Below are positions 7,608 through 15,710 of a stretch of 64,000 bases of DNA, one piece after another (position 1 is the first letter of the stretch; each line of letters starts with the position of its first letter). Source of the DNA: Candidatus Lachnocurva vaginae (GTDB lineage: Bacteria > Bacillota > Clostridia > Lachnospirales > Lachnospiraceae); contig CP049781.1 of the NCBI GenBank assembly GCA_011082265.1, positions 558,001-622,000 of the forward strand, read 5' to 3'. The notes under the pieces were generated by a model. The model searched no databases, had not been told where the DNA came from, and worked only from the letters and a program-made list of their open reading frames with translations. Made by a program: the position numbers and the translations under genes.

Positions 7608-8876
7608 ATGGAAAAAGAAATGCAGTATTATTTAGCTGACGTAAGTGAGCTTATCCCGTATGTGAGAAACGCTCGCACGCACTCTGAGGCACAAGTAGCT
7701 CAGATAGCGGCAAGTATTCGTGAGTTTGGTTTTCTATCCCCAATTCTAGTGGCGGAAGATAATACGATTCTTGCAGGGCATGGAAGGCTTGCCGCGGCAT
7801 TAAAACTGGGGCTTAAAAAAGTTCCGTGTGTGAAAGAAAATCATTTAACTGAAACACAAAAACGTGCTTATATTATTGCGGATAATAAGCTTTCACTTAA
7901 CGCCGGTTGGGATAGTGAGCTTTTAGCTGTTGAATTATCAGAGCTTGAAGGAGCTGATTTTAACCTTGATCTTCTCGGGTTTGATGAGGCGGAGCTGTCC
8001 GGTATTTTTGATGCTGATAAAGACGTGAGTGATGATGATTTTGATGTTGAAAAAGAGCTTAAAGAACCGTGTTTTTCTAAAACAGGTGACATATGGATGC
8101 TTGGTAAGCATCGTATTATTTGCGGTGATTCAACCGATTCTTCCACGTTTGAAAAATTACTCGGTGAAACAAAGGTAAATCTTGTTTGCACGGACGCACC
8201 TTATTTCGTGAACCTTGAAAACGCGTCAGGGAAAATTAAAAATGATGATTTAAGCGATAAAGAAGGCTACGAGTTTTTAATGAAAGTTTTCACCAACTTC
8301 AAAAACTCTATGGCAGCTGACGCGTCTATTTACGAGTTTTACGCGACCATGAAAGCACGTGTTTTCTACGATGCTTTTGAGGACGCGGGGTTTAAGGTGG
8401 CGGCTGGTTTAATTTGGAAAAAGCCGAGAGCACCTCTTATGCGAACGGACTGGAAGTTTAACATGGAGCCGATTATTTACGGTTGGCGTAAAGACGGTAA
8501 ACATAAGTGGTATGGTGATCAGAAACAGACAGCTGTTTTTGAATTTGATGGGATTAAAAACTCGAAGGAAGAAGGCTGTGGGCATCCTTCCAGTAAGCCT
8601 GTGCCGCTGATTGCTTATCTTATTAAACAAAGCACGCAAACAAACAGTCTTGTGTTAGACGGGTTTTTAGGCTCAGCATCCACGCTTATAGCCTGTGAAC
8701 AGATTGGAAGAGTGTGTTTTGGAGTGGAGCTTGAACCTAAATTCATTGACGTTGCGGTTAAACGGTATATGAAGTTTCACGATGATAAAACAGAAGACGT
8801 GGTTCTTATACGAGATGGGAAACAGTATAGCTACGAGCAGGTAATTGCAATGATGAAAGAGACTAAAAATGAGTAA
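7608..8876 (+). CDS. ParB-domain DNA methyltransferase (N6-A/N4-C type)
   Basis: 422 residues from ATG 7608, chosen for GGGAGGAAATCTT upstream. Residues about 10-100 form a ParB/Srx-like nuclease domain: ELIPYVRNARTHSEAQVAQIA, SIREFGFLSPILVAEDNTILAGHGRLAAAL, and ITDNKL-like IIADNKLSLNAGWD. The C-terminal half is an amino-methyltransferase of the beta-type order, with motif IV first (CTDAPYF, residues 196-199 DAPY) and the SAM site later (DGFLGSAST near 351). The usual motif IV is DPPY; here the first proline is alanine. This two-domain architecture is common in phages and protects DNA from host restriction. It overlaps the following cytosine methylase by 8 bases, so both are expressed together. 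Confidence 0.9.
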   Translation: MEKEMQYYLADVSELIPYVRNARTHSEAQVAQIAASIREFGFLSPILVAEDNTILAGHGRLAAALKLGLKKVPCVKENHLTETQKRAYIIADNKLSLNAGWDSELLAVELSELEGADFNLDLLGFDEAELSGIFDADKDVSDDDFDVEKELKEPCFSKTGDIWMLGKHRIICGDSTDSSTFEKLLGETKVNLVCTDAPYFVNLENASGKIKNDDLSDKEGYEFLMKVFTNFKNSMAADASIYEFYATMKARVFYDAFEDAGFKVAAGLIWKKPRAPLMRTDWKFNMEPIIYGWRKDGKHKWYGDQKQTAVFEFDGIKNSKEEGCGHPSSKPVPLIAYLIKQSTQTNSLVLDGFLGSASTLIACEQIGRVCFGVELEPKFIDVAVKRYMKFHDDKTEDVVLIRDGKQYSYEQVIAMMKETKNE

Positions 8877-10449
8877 AACACTTACACTCGCCAGCCTCTT
8901 TGATGGCTCGGGCGGTTTTCCTTTAGCAGCTACGCTTACAGGGATTAAACCTTTATGGGCAAGTGAAATCGAGCCGTTTCCTATAAGAGTTACCACTAAA
9001 AGATTACCTGATGTTAAGCATTTAGGAGATGTGTCAAAGATTAAAGGCGATGCTGTGGATGCGGTTGATATTATAACGTTTGGAAGCCCATGTCAGGACA
9101 TGTCGATTGCTGGTAAACGGGCAGGTCTTAGCGGTTCTCACTCGAACCTATTTTTTGAAGCGATTCGGATTATTAAAGAGATGAGGAGGAAAACAGATGG
9201 ACAAAAACCAAGATATATCGTTTGGGAGAACGTTCCGGGAGCGTTTTCCTCAAATAAAGGAGAAGACTTCGAGAAAGTTATCAAAGAAATCTGTGCTGTC
9301 AAAGGACATTCGTTTAATGCTCCTAGACCTGAAAAATGGAGCAGCGCAGGACTTGTCATGGCAGAAGATTTCAGTATCGCATGGAGGGTATTTGATGCTC
9401 AGTACTGGGGAGTTCCCCAGAGAAGAAAACGAATCTATCTTGTCGCAGATTTTAATGGAGAAAGTGCCGGAAAAATATTATTTGAGTCCGAAGGCATGCC
9501 TTGGCATCTTGAAAAGAGCAAATGCCCGTGGAAAAGAACTGCCGGAGGTCTTAAAGAAAGCACTAGAGATGCAGTCACAAATCTGTGCTTAAATGACCAA
9601 GGGGGTCAGAGGATGGATGTTCATGAAAAAAAGACCGGAACAATCACTGCAAGTGTAGGAAATCACCCGCCACTGGTATTTGAAAATCACGGACAGGACT
9701 CAAGATTTAAAGGCCCGATTGATATTAGTAATACCATAGGAGCAAGTCTTGGAACGGGAGGAAACAATCAGCCTTTTGTAGTAGAAGATAGTACCAGAAC
9801 GTTTGATGTCCGTATTACCTCAGAAAACACCAAAAATCACAGAGCCAATATCTATGAAACCGATGTGGCAAGAACTATTAACACGGGTCAAAACTCACCG
9901 GAAGCTAATCAAGGCGGACTTGCTATTGTCTACTGTGACAAAACAGCAGGTACATTATGTGCGATGGATGGTCCAAAGGGTGTTCATAGTGAGATGGCAG
10001 GTCAAGGTAAACTTATCGTAGAAAAGGAAATTTATTCAACCAGCAAAAACTCCCATCATACTGAGGCGATGGAAAATCTAGCTAATACCTTAGTTGCAAG
10101 TGACTATAAAGATCCACCTGTTGTAAATGACGTGGCGGGTCAAAGATATATTGTTAGAAGACTAACCCCACAGGAGTGCGGCAGACTTCAAGGTTTCCCA
10201 GATGGTTGGTGTGAAGGACTTGAAACAGAAAATCCAACTGAAGGAGAATTGATATTTTGGACTGAAGTCTTTGAAACCTATAGGAAAGTTGTAACTAAAG
10301 CTACTAAGCCTAGAAGTGAAAAACAGATAAGAAAATGGCTTGCTAGCCCTCATACAGATTCAGCAGAATACAAAATGTGGGGGAATGGCGTGGCACTTCC
10401 TAATGTATGCTTTGTACTTGCAGGAATTAAGCACTTTTATTTTGAATAA
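8869..10449 (+). CDS. Phage DNA (cytosine-5) methyltransferase
   Basis: 526 residues. Motif I is LFDGSGGFP, motif IV FGSPCQDMSIAG with catalytic Cys75, motif VI WENVPGAFSS, motif VIII YWGVPQRRKRIYLVADF, motif IX RRLTPQECGRLQGFPD and motif X MWGNGVALPN. The target-recognition region between VIII and IX spans roughly residues 205-430 and is Gly/Asn-rich. All catalytic motifs look intact. It ends a SAM-synthetase/ParB-methylase/Dcm cluster with overlapping frames. The first ~40 codons use CGT/GGG-type codons like the upstream gene, while the rest returns to AGA/GGA, so a recombination joint near the start is likely. Confidence 0.95.
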   Translation: MSKTLTLASLFDGSGGFPLAATLTGIKPLWASEIEPFPIRVTTKRLPDVKHLGDVSKIKGDAVDAVDIITFGSPCQDMSIAGKRAGLSGSHSNLFFEAIRIIKEMRRKTDGQKPRYIVWENVPGAFSSNKGEDFEKVIKEICAVKGHSFNAPRPEKWSSAGLVMAEDFSIAWRVFDAQYWGVPQRRKRIYLVADFNGESAGKILFESEGMPWHLEKSKCPWKRTAGGLKESTRDAVTNLCLNDQGGQRMDVHEKKTGTITASVGNHPPLVFENHGQDSRFKGPIDISNTIGASLGTGGNNQPFVVEDSTRTFDVRITSENTKNHRANIYETDVARTINTGQNSPEANQGGLAIVYCDKTAGTLCAMDGPKGVHSEMAGQGKLIVEKEIYSTSKNSHHTEAMENLANTLVASDYKDPPVVNDVAGQRYIVRRLTPQECGRLQGFPDGWCEGLETENPTEGELIFWTEVFETYRKVVTKATKPRSEKQIRKWLASPHTDSAEYKMWGNGVALPNVCFVLAGIKHFYFE

Positions 10450-10458
10450 AGCACAGAT

Positions 10459-10497
10459 ATGACTTGCTATTTACAGCCTTTAGAGTGATATATGTAC
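10459..10497 (+). promoter_or_regulatory. Conserved phage promoter, copy 1
   Basis: ATGACTTGCTAT then GCCTTTAGAGTGATATATG. TTGCTA at 10464-10469 suits a -35 box, and TATATG at 10489-10494, with TG one base before, an extended -10 (19-bp spacer). The same elements with the same spacing recur at 11590 and 28083. It lies 25 bases ahead of the next gene's start. Confidence 0.65.
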
Positions 10498-10522
10498 ATA
10501 CCAAATTAAAGGAGGTAAAACA

Positions 10523-11179
10523 ATGCAAGTAAAATTTAATGTTACAGGTAAAGAGAGAAAAGAGCTTGTCAAAGGGATTGAAAGAATCACAAATGAAAAA
10601 TCCAAGTATTTAGGAATGCCAAGTACAGCTTATGAGGTTGGAATCTTTACAATTGATAAGACGGGAATGGTTTTATGTGAAGATGATTTCGCACTTGAAA
10701 GGTTAGTTCACAATCTTATCGGTGACGGCTTTGTACCTAAAGAAGAGATTAAAAGGGAGCCAGTGGCCACACAGGGGCTTACAGTGGCAATTCCAAGAGA
10801 GAAGGTGGATTTATCCAAGCTAGAAAAAATCTTTGAAAATAAGGGCAATTTAATCAAAAAGGCACTGGGCGTTACAAGCCTTGAAATTAAGGAAGATGAA
10901 GAAAAAGTAAGTTTTCCTTGGTTTGAAAATATCGATAACGAACATCTAATGACATATACAAAATTCATTGCAGCACTTTGTAAGATGAGCGTGGGTGCCA
11001 AACGCATCAACGAATCTTCCAAAGAAGTTATAAATGAAAAGTATGCCTTTAGATGTTTTCTTTTAAGACTTGGATTTATCGGAGATGAATTTAAGAAAGA
11101 CAGAAAATTACTTCTAGAAAAACTTTCAGGATCATCAGCTTTTAGAAATGGAGGTCATGAAGATGAGATTTCCAAGTAG
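10523..11179 (+). CDS. Conserved phage/ICE protein of the so-called virulence-related family
   Basis: 218 residues, ATG behind AAAGGAGGTAAAACA. The N-terminus (MQVKFNVTGKERKELVKGI, then STAYEVGIFTIDKTG and a hydrophobic LVHNLIGDGF) and the C-terminal AFRCFLLRLGFIGDEFKKDRKLLLEKLSG match a family in Firmicutes prophages and conjugative elements annotated as virulence protein or virulence-related protein. That name is historical; no function is proven. It is soluble, with no membrane segment. It has its own promoter of the recurring phage type and is followed by a DUF4314 gene overlapping by 17 bases, the usual gene neighbour. Confidence 0.7.
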   Translation: MQVKFNVTGKERKELVKGIERITNEKSKYLGMPSTAYEVGIFTIDKTGMVLCEDDFALERLVHNLIGDGFVPKEEIKREPVATQGLTVAIPREKVDLSKLEKIFENKGNLIKKALGVTSLEIKEDEEKVSFPWFENIDNEHLMTYTKFIAALCKMSVGAKRINESSKEVINEKYAFRCFLLRLGFIGDEFKKDRKLLLEKLSGSSAFRNGGHEDEISK

Positions 11180-11390
11180 AAAGGTTGTTGAAGGAATAAG
11201 GAAAAGATATCCGGTGGGAAGTAGAGTGGAGCTTGTATCTATGGATGATATCCAAGCACCGCCTATTGGTACAAAAGGAACGGTAAGAGGTGTTGATGAT
11301 ATTGGCTCTATTATGGTTTCTTGGGATAACGGAAGTAGTCTAAGTGTAGCTTATGATGAAGATTCTTGCAGGAGGATTTTAGATGAATGA
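11163..11390 (+). CDS. DUF4314 small phage protein
   Basis: 75 residues from the third of three closely spaced ATGs (11148, 11157, 11163). The last is preferred because GGAGG at 11150-11154 has 8 bases of spacing to it. FPSRKVVEGIRKRYPVGSRVEL followed by MDDIQAPPIGTKGTVRGVDDIGSIMVSWDNGSSL is the DUF4314 pattern, a small SH3-like beta barrel. The family occurs beside the preceding gene in many Firmicutes phages; the role is unknown. It overlaps the next gene by 8 bases. Confidence 0.85.
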   Translation: MRFPSRKVVEGIRKRYPVGSRVELVSMDDIQAPPIGTKGTVRGVDDIGSIMVSWDNGSSLSVAYDEDSCRRILDE

Positions 11391-11556
11391 TAAAATAAAA
11401 GAGCAGATCCTCACAATAAGAGAAACGGGAATTACAAATATGTTTGATACAATAACAGTTCAGAGAATAGCCTTTGAAATGGAGTTTTATGAGTTGGTGG
11501 ATTTTCTTGAAACTAATAGAAAAGCTTATGTTAATTTCATTATGTTTGGCGACTAG
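11383..11556 (+). CDS. DUF5049-like small phage protein
   Basis: 57 residues, ATG behind GCAGGAGGATTTT. The sequence KEQILTIRETGITNMFDTITVQRIA followed by FYELVDFLETNRKAYVNFIMFGD matches the DUF5049 family of small phage proteins that follow DUF4314. It is helical and soluble, and its function is unknown. It closes the three-gene run that starts at the 10459 promoter. Confidence 0.8.
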   Translation: MNDKIKEQILTIRETGITNMFDTITVQRIAFEMEFYELVDFLETNRKAYVNFIMFGD

Positions 11557-11589
11557 TCATTGAAGAATAAACTACATTTATCTTTAAAT

Positions 11590-11630
11590 ATGACTTGCTA
11601 TTATGTGCTTTTAGAGTGATATATAGTACT
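11590..11630 (+). promoter_or_regulatory. Conserved phage promoter, copy 2
   Basis: ATGACTTGCTATT and GCTTTTAGAGTGATATATAG repeat the layout of the 10459 promoter: TTGCTA at 11595-11600, a 19-bp spacer, and TATATA at 11620-11625 with TG one base before. It lies just upstream of the 100-residue gene at 11657. Confidence 0.65.
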
Positions 11631-11656
11631 ACCAAAAGCAAAGGAGATAAAGAAAA

Positions 11657-11959
11657 ATGACAAACATTTACAGGAACAAACAGGAAGCATTAAAGGGGCT
11701 TGAAAGCGAAATGAAGGCTTTAAGAAAGTACGCTAAAGCTTCAGAAGAAAAAGCCAAAGAAGGAAAAATTGGAGCAGCCATTAACCTTTTAGACATTGCA
11801 CAGACAGCAAAAACTTGTGCCGAGCAGGCACACGAGAGTTTATGGGAGCTTTCCAAAGGAAACTTAACAGAAAAAGAATTTGAAATCTTTTGCGACTCAG
11901 AAACCTTAAGACAAGACATTAACAAGGCTTACCAAACAATTAAAGAAGCAAGAAACTAA
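11657..11959 (+). CDS. Small helical phage protein, unknown function
   Basis: 100 residues, ATG behind AAAGGAGATAAAGAAAA. The product is almost entirely charged helix (EALKGLESEMKALRKYAKAS, then GAAINLLDIAQTAKTCAEQAHESLWELSKGN), with no motif I can tie to an enzyme. It is transcribed from its own copy of the recurring phage promoter and followed by a hairpin terminator, so it is a monocistronic unit just ahead of the large terminase. A regulatory or DNA-mimic role is possible but unsupported. Confidence 0.6.
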   Translation: MTNIYRNKQEALKGLESEMKALRKYAKASEEKAKEGKIGAAINLLDIAQTAKTCAEQAHESLWELSKGNLTEKEFEIFCDSETLRQDINKAYQTIKEARN

Positions 11960-12000
11960 AATGCAAGGGAAAAGAGCTTAGGCTCTATTTCTCGTAGTAG

Positions 12001-12022
12001 CAGCCGAGAGGCTGTATTTTTT
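12001..12022 (+). terminator. Hairpin terminator ahead of large terminase
   Basis: CAGCC, a GAGA loop and GGCTG, followed by TATTTTTTAT. The short but GC-rich stem with a tetraloop ends the 100-residue gene's transcript just before the terminase ribosome site. Confidence 0.6.
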
Positions 12023-12048
12023 ATGTCTAAAGAAAGGAGGAGCTTAAG

Positions 12049-13641
12049 TTGCAAAAATACGAGGTTACTAAGTTTAAAAAAGAAGATTCAACGTATAGTA
12101 AGGATTTGGCGGATTATGCTGTAAGTTTTATTGAATGTTTAACGCATACGAAGGGAACGTGGGCTGGTAAGCCATTTAAGTTGCTCCCTTGGCAAGAACA
12201 AATCATAAGAGATTTATTTGGCGTGATTAAACCAAATGGATATAGACAGTTTAATACTGCATATATTGAAATACCTAAGAAGATGGGTAAAAGTGAGCTT
12301 GCTGCTGCTGTGGCACTTCTTCTTTGCTGTGGGGATAATGAGGAGCGAGCGGAAGTTTATGGTTGTGCGGCGGACCGTCAGCAGGCAACAATCGTGTTTG
12401 ATGTGGCGGCGGACATGGTAAGAATGTGTCCTGCACTGAATAGAAGAGTTAAAATTTTAGCTTCGCAAAAACGTATTATTTTCCTACCAACTAACAGTTT
12501 CTACCAAGTTTTATCGGCTGAAGCTTACTCTAAACACGGGTTTAACATTCACGGTGTTGTGTTTGATGAGCTTCACACGCAACCTAACCGTAAACTTTTT
12601 GACGTGATGACTAAAGGCTCCGGGGATGCTCGCATGCAGCCACTGTATTTTCTGATTACCACAGCCGGTACGGATACACATTCGATCTGCTATGAGACGC
12701 ATCAGAAAGCAGTGGATATTCTCGAAGGTAGGAAAATTGATCCAACTTTTTACCCTGTGATTTATGGTGCAAAAGATTCGGATGATTGGACTGATCCGAA
12801 GGTGTGGAAGAAAGCTAATCCTTCTCTTGGGGTGACTGTTCAAATGGAGAAAGTTAAAGCTGCTTTCGATTCAGCTCGGCAAAATCCTGGTGAAGAGAAT
12901 GCTTTCCGTCAGCTTCGTCTTAACCAGTGGGTGAAACAGTCTATTCGTTGGATGCCGATGGAAAAGTGGGATGCTTGCGGTTTTCAGGTGAGTGAGGAAG
13001 AACTCGAGGGCAGGGTTTGCTACGGGGGTCTTGACCTTTCAAGCACCACCGACCTTACCTCCTTTGTTTTGGTCTTTCCACCAGAAGATGAGTCGGATAA
13101 GTTTCGTATCCTACCTTATTTTTGGGTGCCTGAAGAAACCTTGAGTTTGCGCGTGAAACGAGATCACGTGCCTTATGACGTGTGGGAAAAACAAGGGTTT
13201 ATTAAAACTACGGAAGGAAACGTTGTTCACTACGGGTTTATTGAAAAATTCATCGAAACATTAGGTGAACGTTTCAATATTCGTGAGATTGCTTTCGATA
13301 GGTGGGGTGCGGTGCAAATGGTACAAAACCTTGAAAATATGGGATTTACCGTTGTTCCGTTCGGACAGGGGTTTAAAGATATGAGTCCGCCTACCAAGGA
13401 GCTTATGAAGCTTACACTCGAGCAGAAAATCGCACACTCAGGTCATCCGGTGCTTCGCTGGAACATGGATAACATTTTCATCCGTACCGATCCTGCAGGA
13501 AACATCAAGGCAGATAAGGAAAAATCAACCGAGAAAATAGACGGTGCTATCGCAACTATCATGGCACTTGACCGTGCGATTAGATGTGGCAACCAGAATA
13601 CGGAAAGTGTGTATGACAGTCGAGGAATCCTATTCATGTAA
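12049..13641 (+). CDS. Terminase large subunit
   Basis: 530 residues. The start is TTG at 12049 behind AAAGGAGGAGCTTAAG. The N-terminal ATPase has a deviant Walker A PKKMGKSE at about residue 76, then GVVFDELH as Walker B and TTAGTD as coupling motif. The C-terminal nuclease begins with the acidic CYGGLDLSSTTDLTSF near residue 325 and continues with a REIAFDRWGA segment and a final DGAIATIMALDRA. This is the HK97/P27-associated Terminase_1 type. It translocates DNA into proheads and cuts it. Codon use (CGT, GTG, GGG) resembles the small terminase block rather than the AGA-rich flanks. Confidence 0.95.
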   Translation: MQKYEVTKFKKEDSTYSKDLADYAVSFIECLTHTKGTWAGKPFKLLPWQEQIIRDLFGVIKPNGYRQFNTAYIEIPKKMGKSELAAAVALLLCCGDNEERAEVYGCAADRQQATIVFDVAADMVRMCPALNRRVKILASQKRIIFLPTNSFYQVLSAEAYSKHGFNIHGVVFDELHTQPNRKLFDVMTKGSGDARMQPLYFLITTAGTDTHSICYETHQKAVDILEGRKIDPTFYPVIYGAKDSDDWTDPKVWKKANPSLGVTVQMEKVKAAFDSARQNPGEENAFRQLRLNQWVKQSIRWMPMEKWDACGFQVSEEELEGRVCYGGLDLSSTTDLTSFVLVFPPEDESDKFRILPYFWVPEETLSLRVKRDHVPYDVWEKQGFIKTTEGNVVHYGFIEKFIETLGERFNIREIAFDRWGAVQMVQNLENMGFTVVPFGQGFKDMSPPTKELMKLTLEQKIAHSGHPVLRWNMDNIFIRTDPAGNIKADKEKSTEKIDGAIATIMALDRAIRCGNQNTESVYDSRGILFM

Positions 13642-13652
13642 GGAGGTGGGTC

Positions 13653-14885
13653 ATGAATATTTTTAGTAAAATTTTTAAGAGTAGAGATAAGCCTGAAAAC
13701 AAGATGGCAGGCGGTGGTTATCGTTTCTTAATGGGTGCGTCCTCGTCGGGTAAGAGGGTGAATGAGCGTTCAGCGATGCAGATGACGGCGGTTTACTCGT
13801 GTGTGCGTATTTTGTCTGAGGCGGTGGCGAGTCTTCCACTTCACGTGTATGAGAGAACGAGTACGGGCACGGCTAAAGCGGTTAAACATCCTTTGTATAA
13901 AGTGCTTCATGATGAGCCGAATCTTGAAATGACAAGCTTCGTGTTTAGAGAAACCTTGATGACGCATCTTCTGTTATGGGGTAATGCTTATGCACAGATT
14001 ATAAGAAATGGAAAGGGAGAAGTTATAGGACTTTATCCTTTGATGCCAGACAAGATGAAGGTGGATCGAAACAAAAACGGACAAATTTATTATGAATATC
14101 CAGTAGGCGATACAGGGGAAAATGTAACATTAAATGAAAGTGAAGTTCTTCATATACCGGGGCTTGGTTTTGATGGCCTTGTAGGCTATTCACCAATTGC
14201 GATGGCTAAAAATGCAATAGGTATGGCAATAGCCACTGAAGAATATGGTGCATCATTTTTTGCTAACGGTGCTACACCAAGCGGTATCTTGGAGTATCCA
14301 GGAACAGTCAAAGATCCAGAAGGCATGAGACAGTCTTGGTCACAGGGTTTTTCAGGTAAGAACTCGCACAAGGTAGCAATTTTGGAAGAAGGAATGAAAT
14401 ATACACCTATTTCCATTTCTCCAAATGAAGCACAGTTTTTAGAAACTCGTAAGTTTCAGATTAACGAGATTGCTCGTATTTTTAGAGTTCCACCACATAT
14501 GGTTGGTGATCTTGAGAAGTCGAGCTTTTCTAATATTGAGCAACAGTCACTTGAGTTTGTAAAATATACACTTGACCCTTGGGTATCGAGATGGGAGCAG
14601 TCTATAAAAAGGACCCTTTTTACTGATATGGAAAAGGAAAAATATGATGTTAAATTTAATGTAGACGGACTTCTTAGAGGGGATTATCAAAGCAGAATGA
14701 ATGGATATGCGGTTGGAATTCAAAACGGATTTATGTCACCAAATGATATAAGAAAACTTGAAAATATGGATCTTATTTCAAAAGAAGATGGAGGGGATCT
14801 ATATCTTGTAAATGGAAATATGCTACCACTTTCTAAAGCGGGCATTTTTTATAATAAAAAAGGAAAGGAGGAAGATAATGGATAA
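13653..14885 (+). CDS. Portal protein, HK97 family
   Basis: 410 residues, ATG behind AAGGAGGTGGGTC, 11 bases after the large terminase. SAMQMTAVYSCVRILSEAVASLPLHVYER, RETLMTHLLLWGNAYAQIIRN, EVLHIPGLGFDGLVGYSPI and the C-terminal FSNIEQQSLEFVKYTLDPWVSRWEQ are typical of the dodecameric HK97-type portal through which DNA enters and leaves the head. The last 8 bases overlap the protease gene. Codon style shifts from CGT/GGC/GTG-rich to AGA/GGA/ATA-rich at about base 13985, inside the gene, suggesting a mosaic joint. Confidence 0.95.
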   Translation: MNIFSKIFKSRDKPENKMAGGGYRFLMGASSSGKRVNERSAMQMTAVYSCVRILSEAVASLPLHVYERTSTGTAKAVKHPLYKVLHDEPNLEMTSFVFRETLMTHLLLWGNAYAQIIRNGKGEVIGLYPLMPDKMKVDRNKNGQIYYEYPVGDTGENVTLNESEVLHIPGLGFDGLVGYSPIAMAKNAIGMAIATEEYGASFFANGATPSGILEYPGTVKDPEGMRQSWSQGFSGKNSHKVAILEEGMKYTPISISPNEAQFLETRKFQINEIARIFRVPPHMVGDLEKSSFSNIEQQSLEFVKYTLDPWVSRWEQSIKRTLFTDMEKEKYDVKFNVDGLLRGDYQSRMNGYAVGIQNGFMSPNDIRKLENMDLISKEDGGDLYLVNGNMLPLSKAGIFYNKKGKEEDNG

Positions 14886-15621
14886 ATTTTGGAAATGGGA
14901 AAAACGAATAATAAATAATGATAGTAAAGAAGAAATAGAAAGGACTTTATTTCTAAACGGAACAATAGCTGAAGACTCGTGGTTCGATGATGATATTACA
15001 CCTAAAATGTTTAGGGATGAACTAAATGAAGGAAAAGGAGATATAACCGTCTGGATAAACTCTCCTGGAGGAGATTGTATAGCTGCAGCTCAAATTTATA
15101 ACATGCTTGTTTCATATAAAGGAAATGTAACTATAAAGATAGATGGAATAGCAGCAAGTGCCGCATCAGTTATTGCAATGGCGGGAAATAAAGTTCTTAT
15201 GAGCCCTGTTTCAGTTCTTATGATACATAATCCTATGACTATAGCTTTTGGGAATAAGTCGGAAATGGAAAAGGCAATACAGATGCTTGATGAAATAAAA
15301 GAATCAATTATAAATGCCTATGAAATAAAAACGGGACTTGATAGAAAAAAGATATCCAATTTAATGGATTTTGAAACTTGGATGGACGCAAATAAAGCAA
15401 TGGAACTTCATTTTTCAGACGGGATTTTAAAACGAAGTAATTATGAAAATATTCCGAAATCTTGCATGATGTATTCTAAAGTGAAAGTTCAAAATTCGCT
15501 AATGGAAAAGATAGTAAAAAAGTGTAGGATTAATGAAAAAGAGGGGCATAAAACGGAAACATATAAAAGAGCAGATGACTTAATGGATCGTCTTTTTTTA
15601 ATTAAATCTTGGAGAAAGTAA
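14878..15621 (+). CDS. ClpP-like head maturation protease
   Basis: 247 residues from ATG 14878, chosen for AAAGGAGGAAGATA upstream. The ClpP fold is clear: ITVWINSPGGDCIAAAQIYNML, the nucleophile in GIAASAASVIAMAG, and the histidine in VLMIHNPMT. Such proteases cleave the scaffold region of HK97-type capsids during assembly, which fits the position between portal and major capsid genes. The last ~20 codons (DDLMDRLFLIKSW) are encoded by a near-copy of the hairpin that follows the gene, so the C-terminal tail may be a late addition. Confidence 0.93.
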   Translation: MDKFWKWEKRIINNDSKEEIERTLFLNGTIAEDSWFDDDITPKMFRDELNEGKGDITVWINSPGGDCIAAAQIYNMLVSYKGNVTIKIDGIAASAASVIAMAGNKVLMSPVSVLMIHNPMTIAFGNKSEMEKAIQMLDEIKESIINAYEIKTGLDRKKISNLMDFETWMDANKAMELHFSDGILKRSNYENIPKSCMMYSKVKVQNSLMEKIVKKCRINEKEGHKTETYKRADDLMDRLFLIKSWRK

Positions 15622-15657
15622 AAAAAGTAAAAAGAACTTAACACACAAAAACACAAA

Positions 15658-15689
15658 AGACGGATGAGTTAATATATCGTCTTTTTTTT
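15658..15689 (+). terminator. Hairpin with T-run between protease and capsid genes
   Basis: AGACG and CGTCT flank a 15-base AT-rich loop, followed by eight T. The same word order (GATGA-TTAAT-ATCGTCTTTTTTT) appears at 15574-15599 inside the protease gene. It may be a weak, partly read-through terminator or a processing site that sets capsid mRNA level. Confidence 0.5.
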
Positions 15690-15710
15690 ATTTAAAAAGG
15701 AGGAAAAAAT

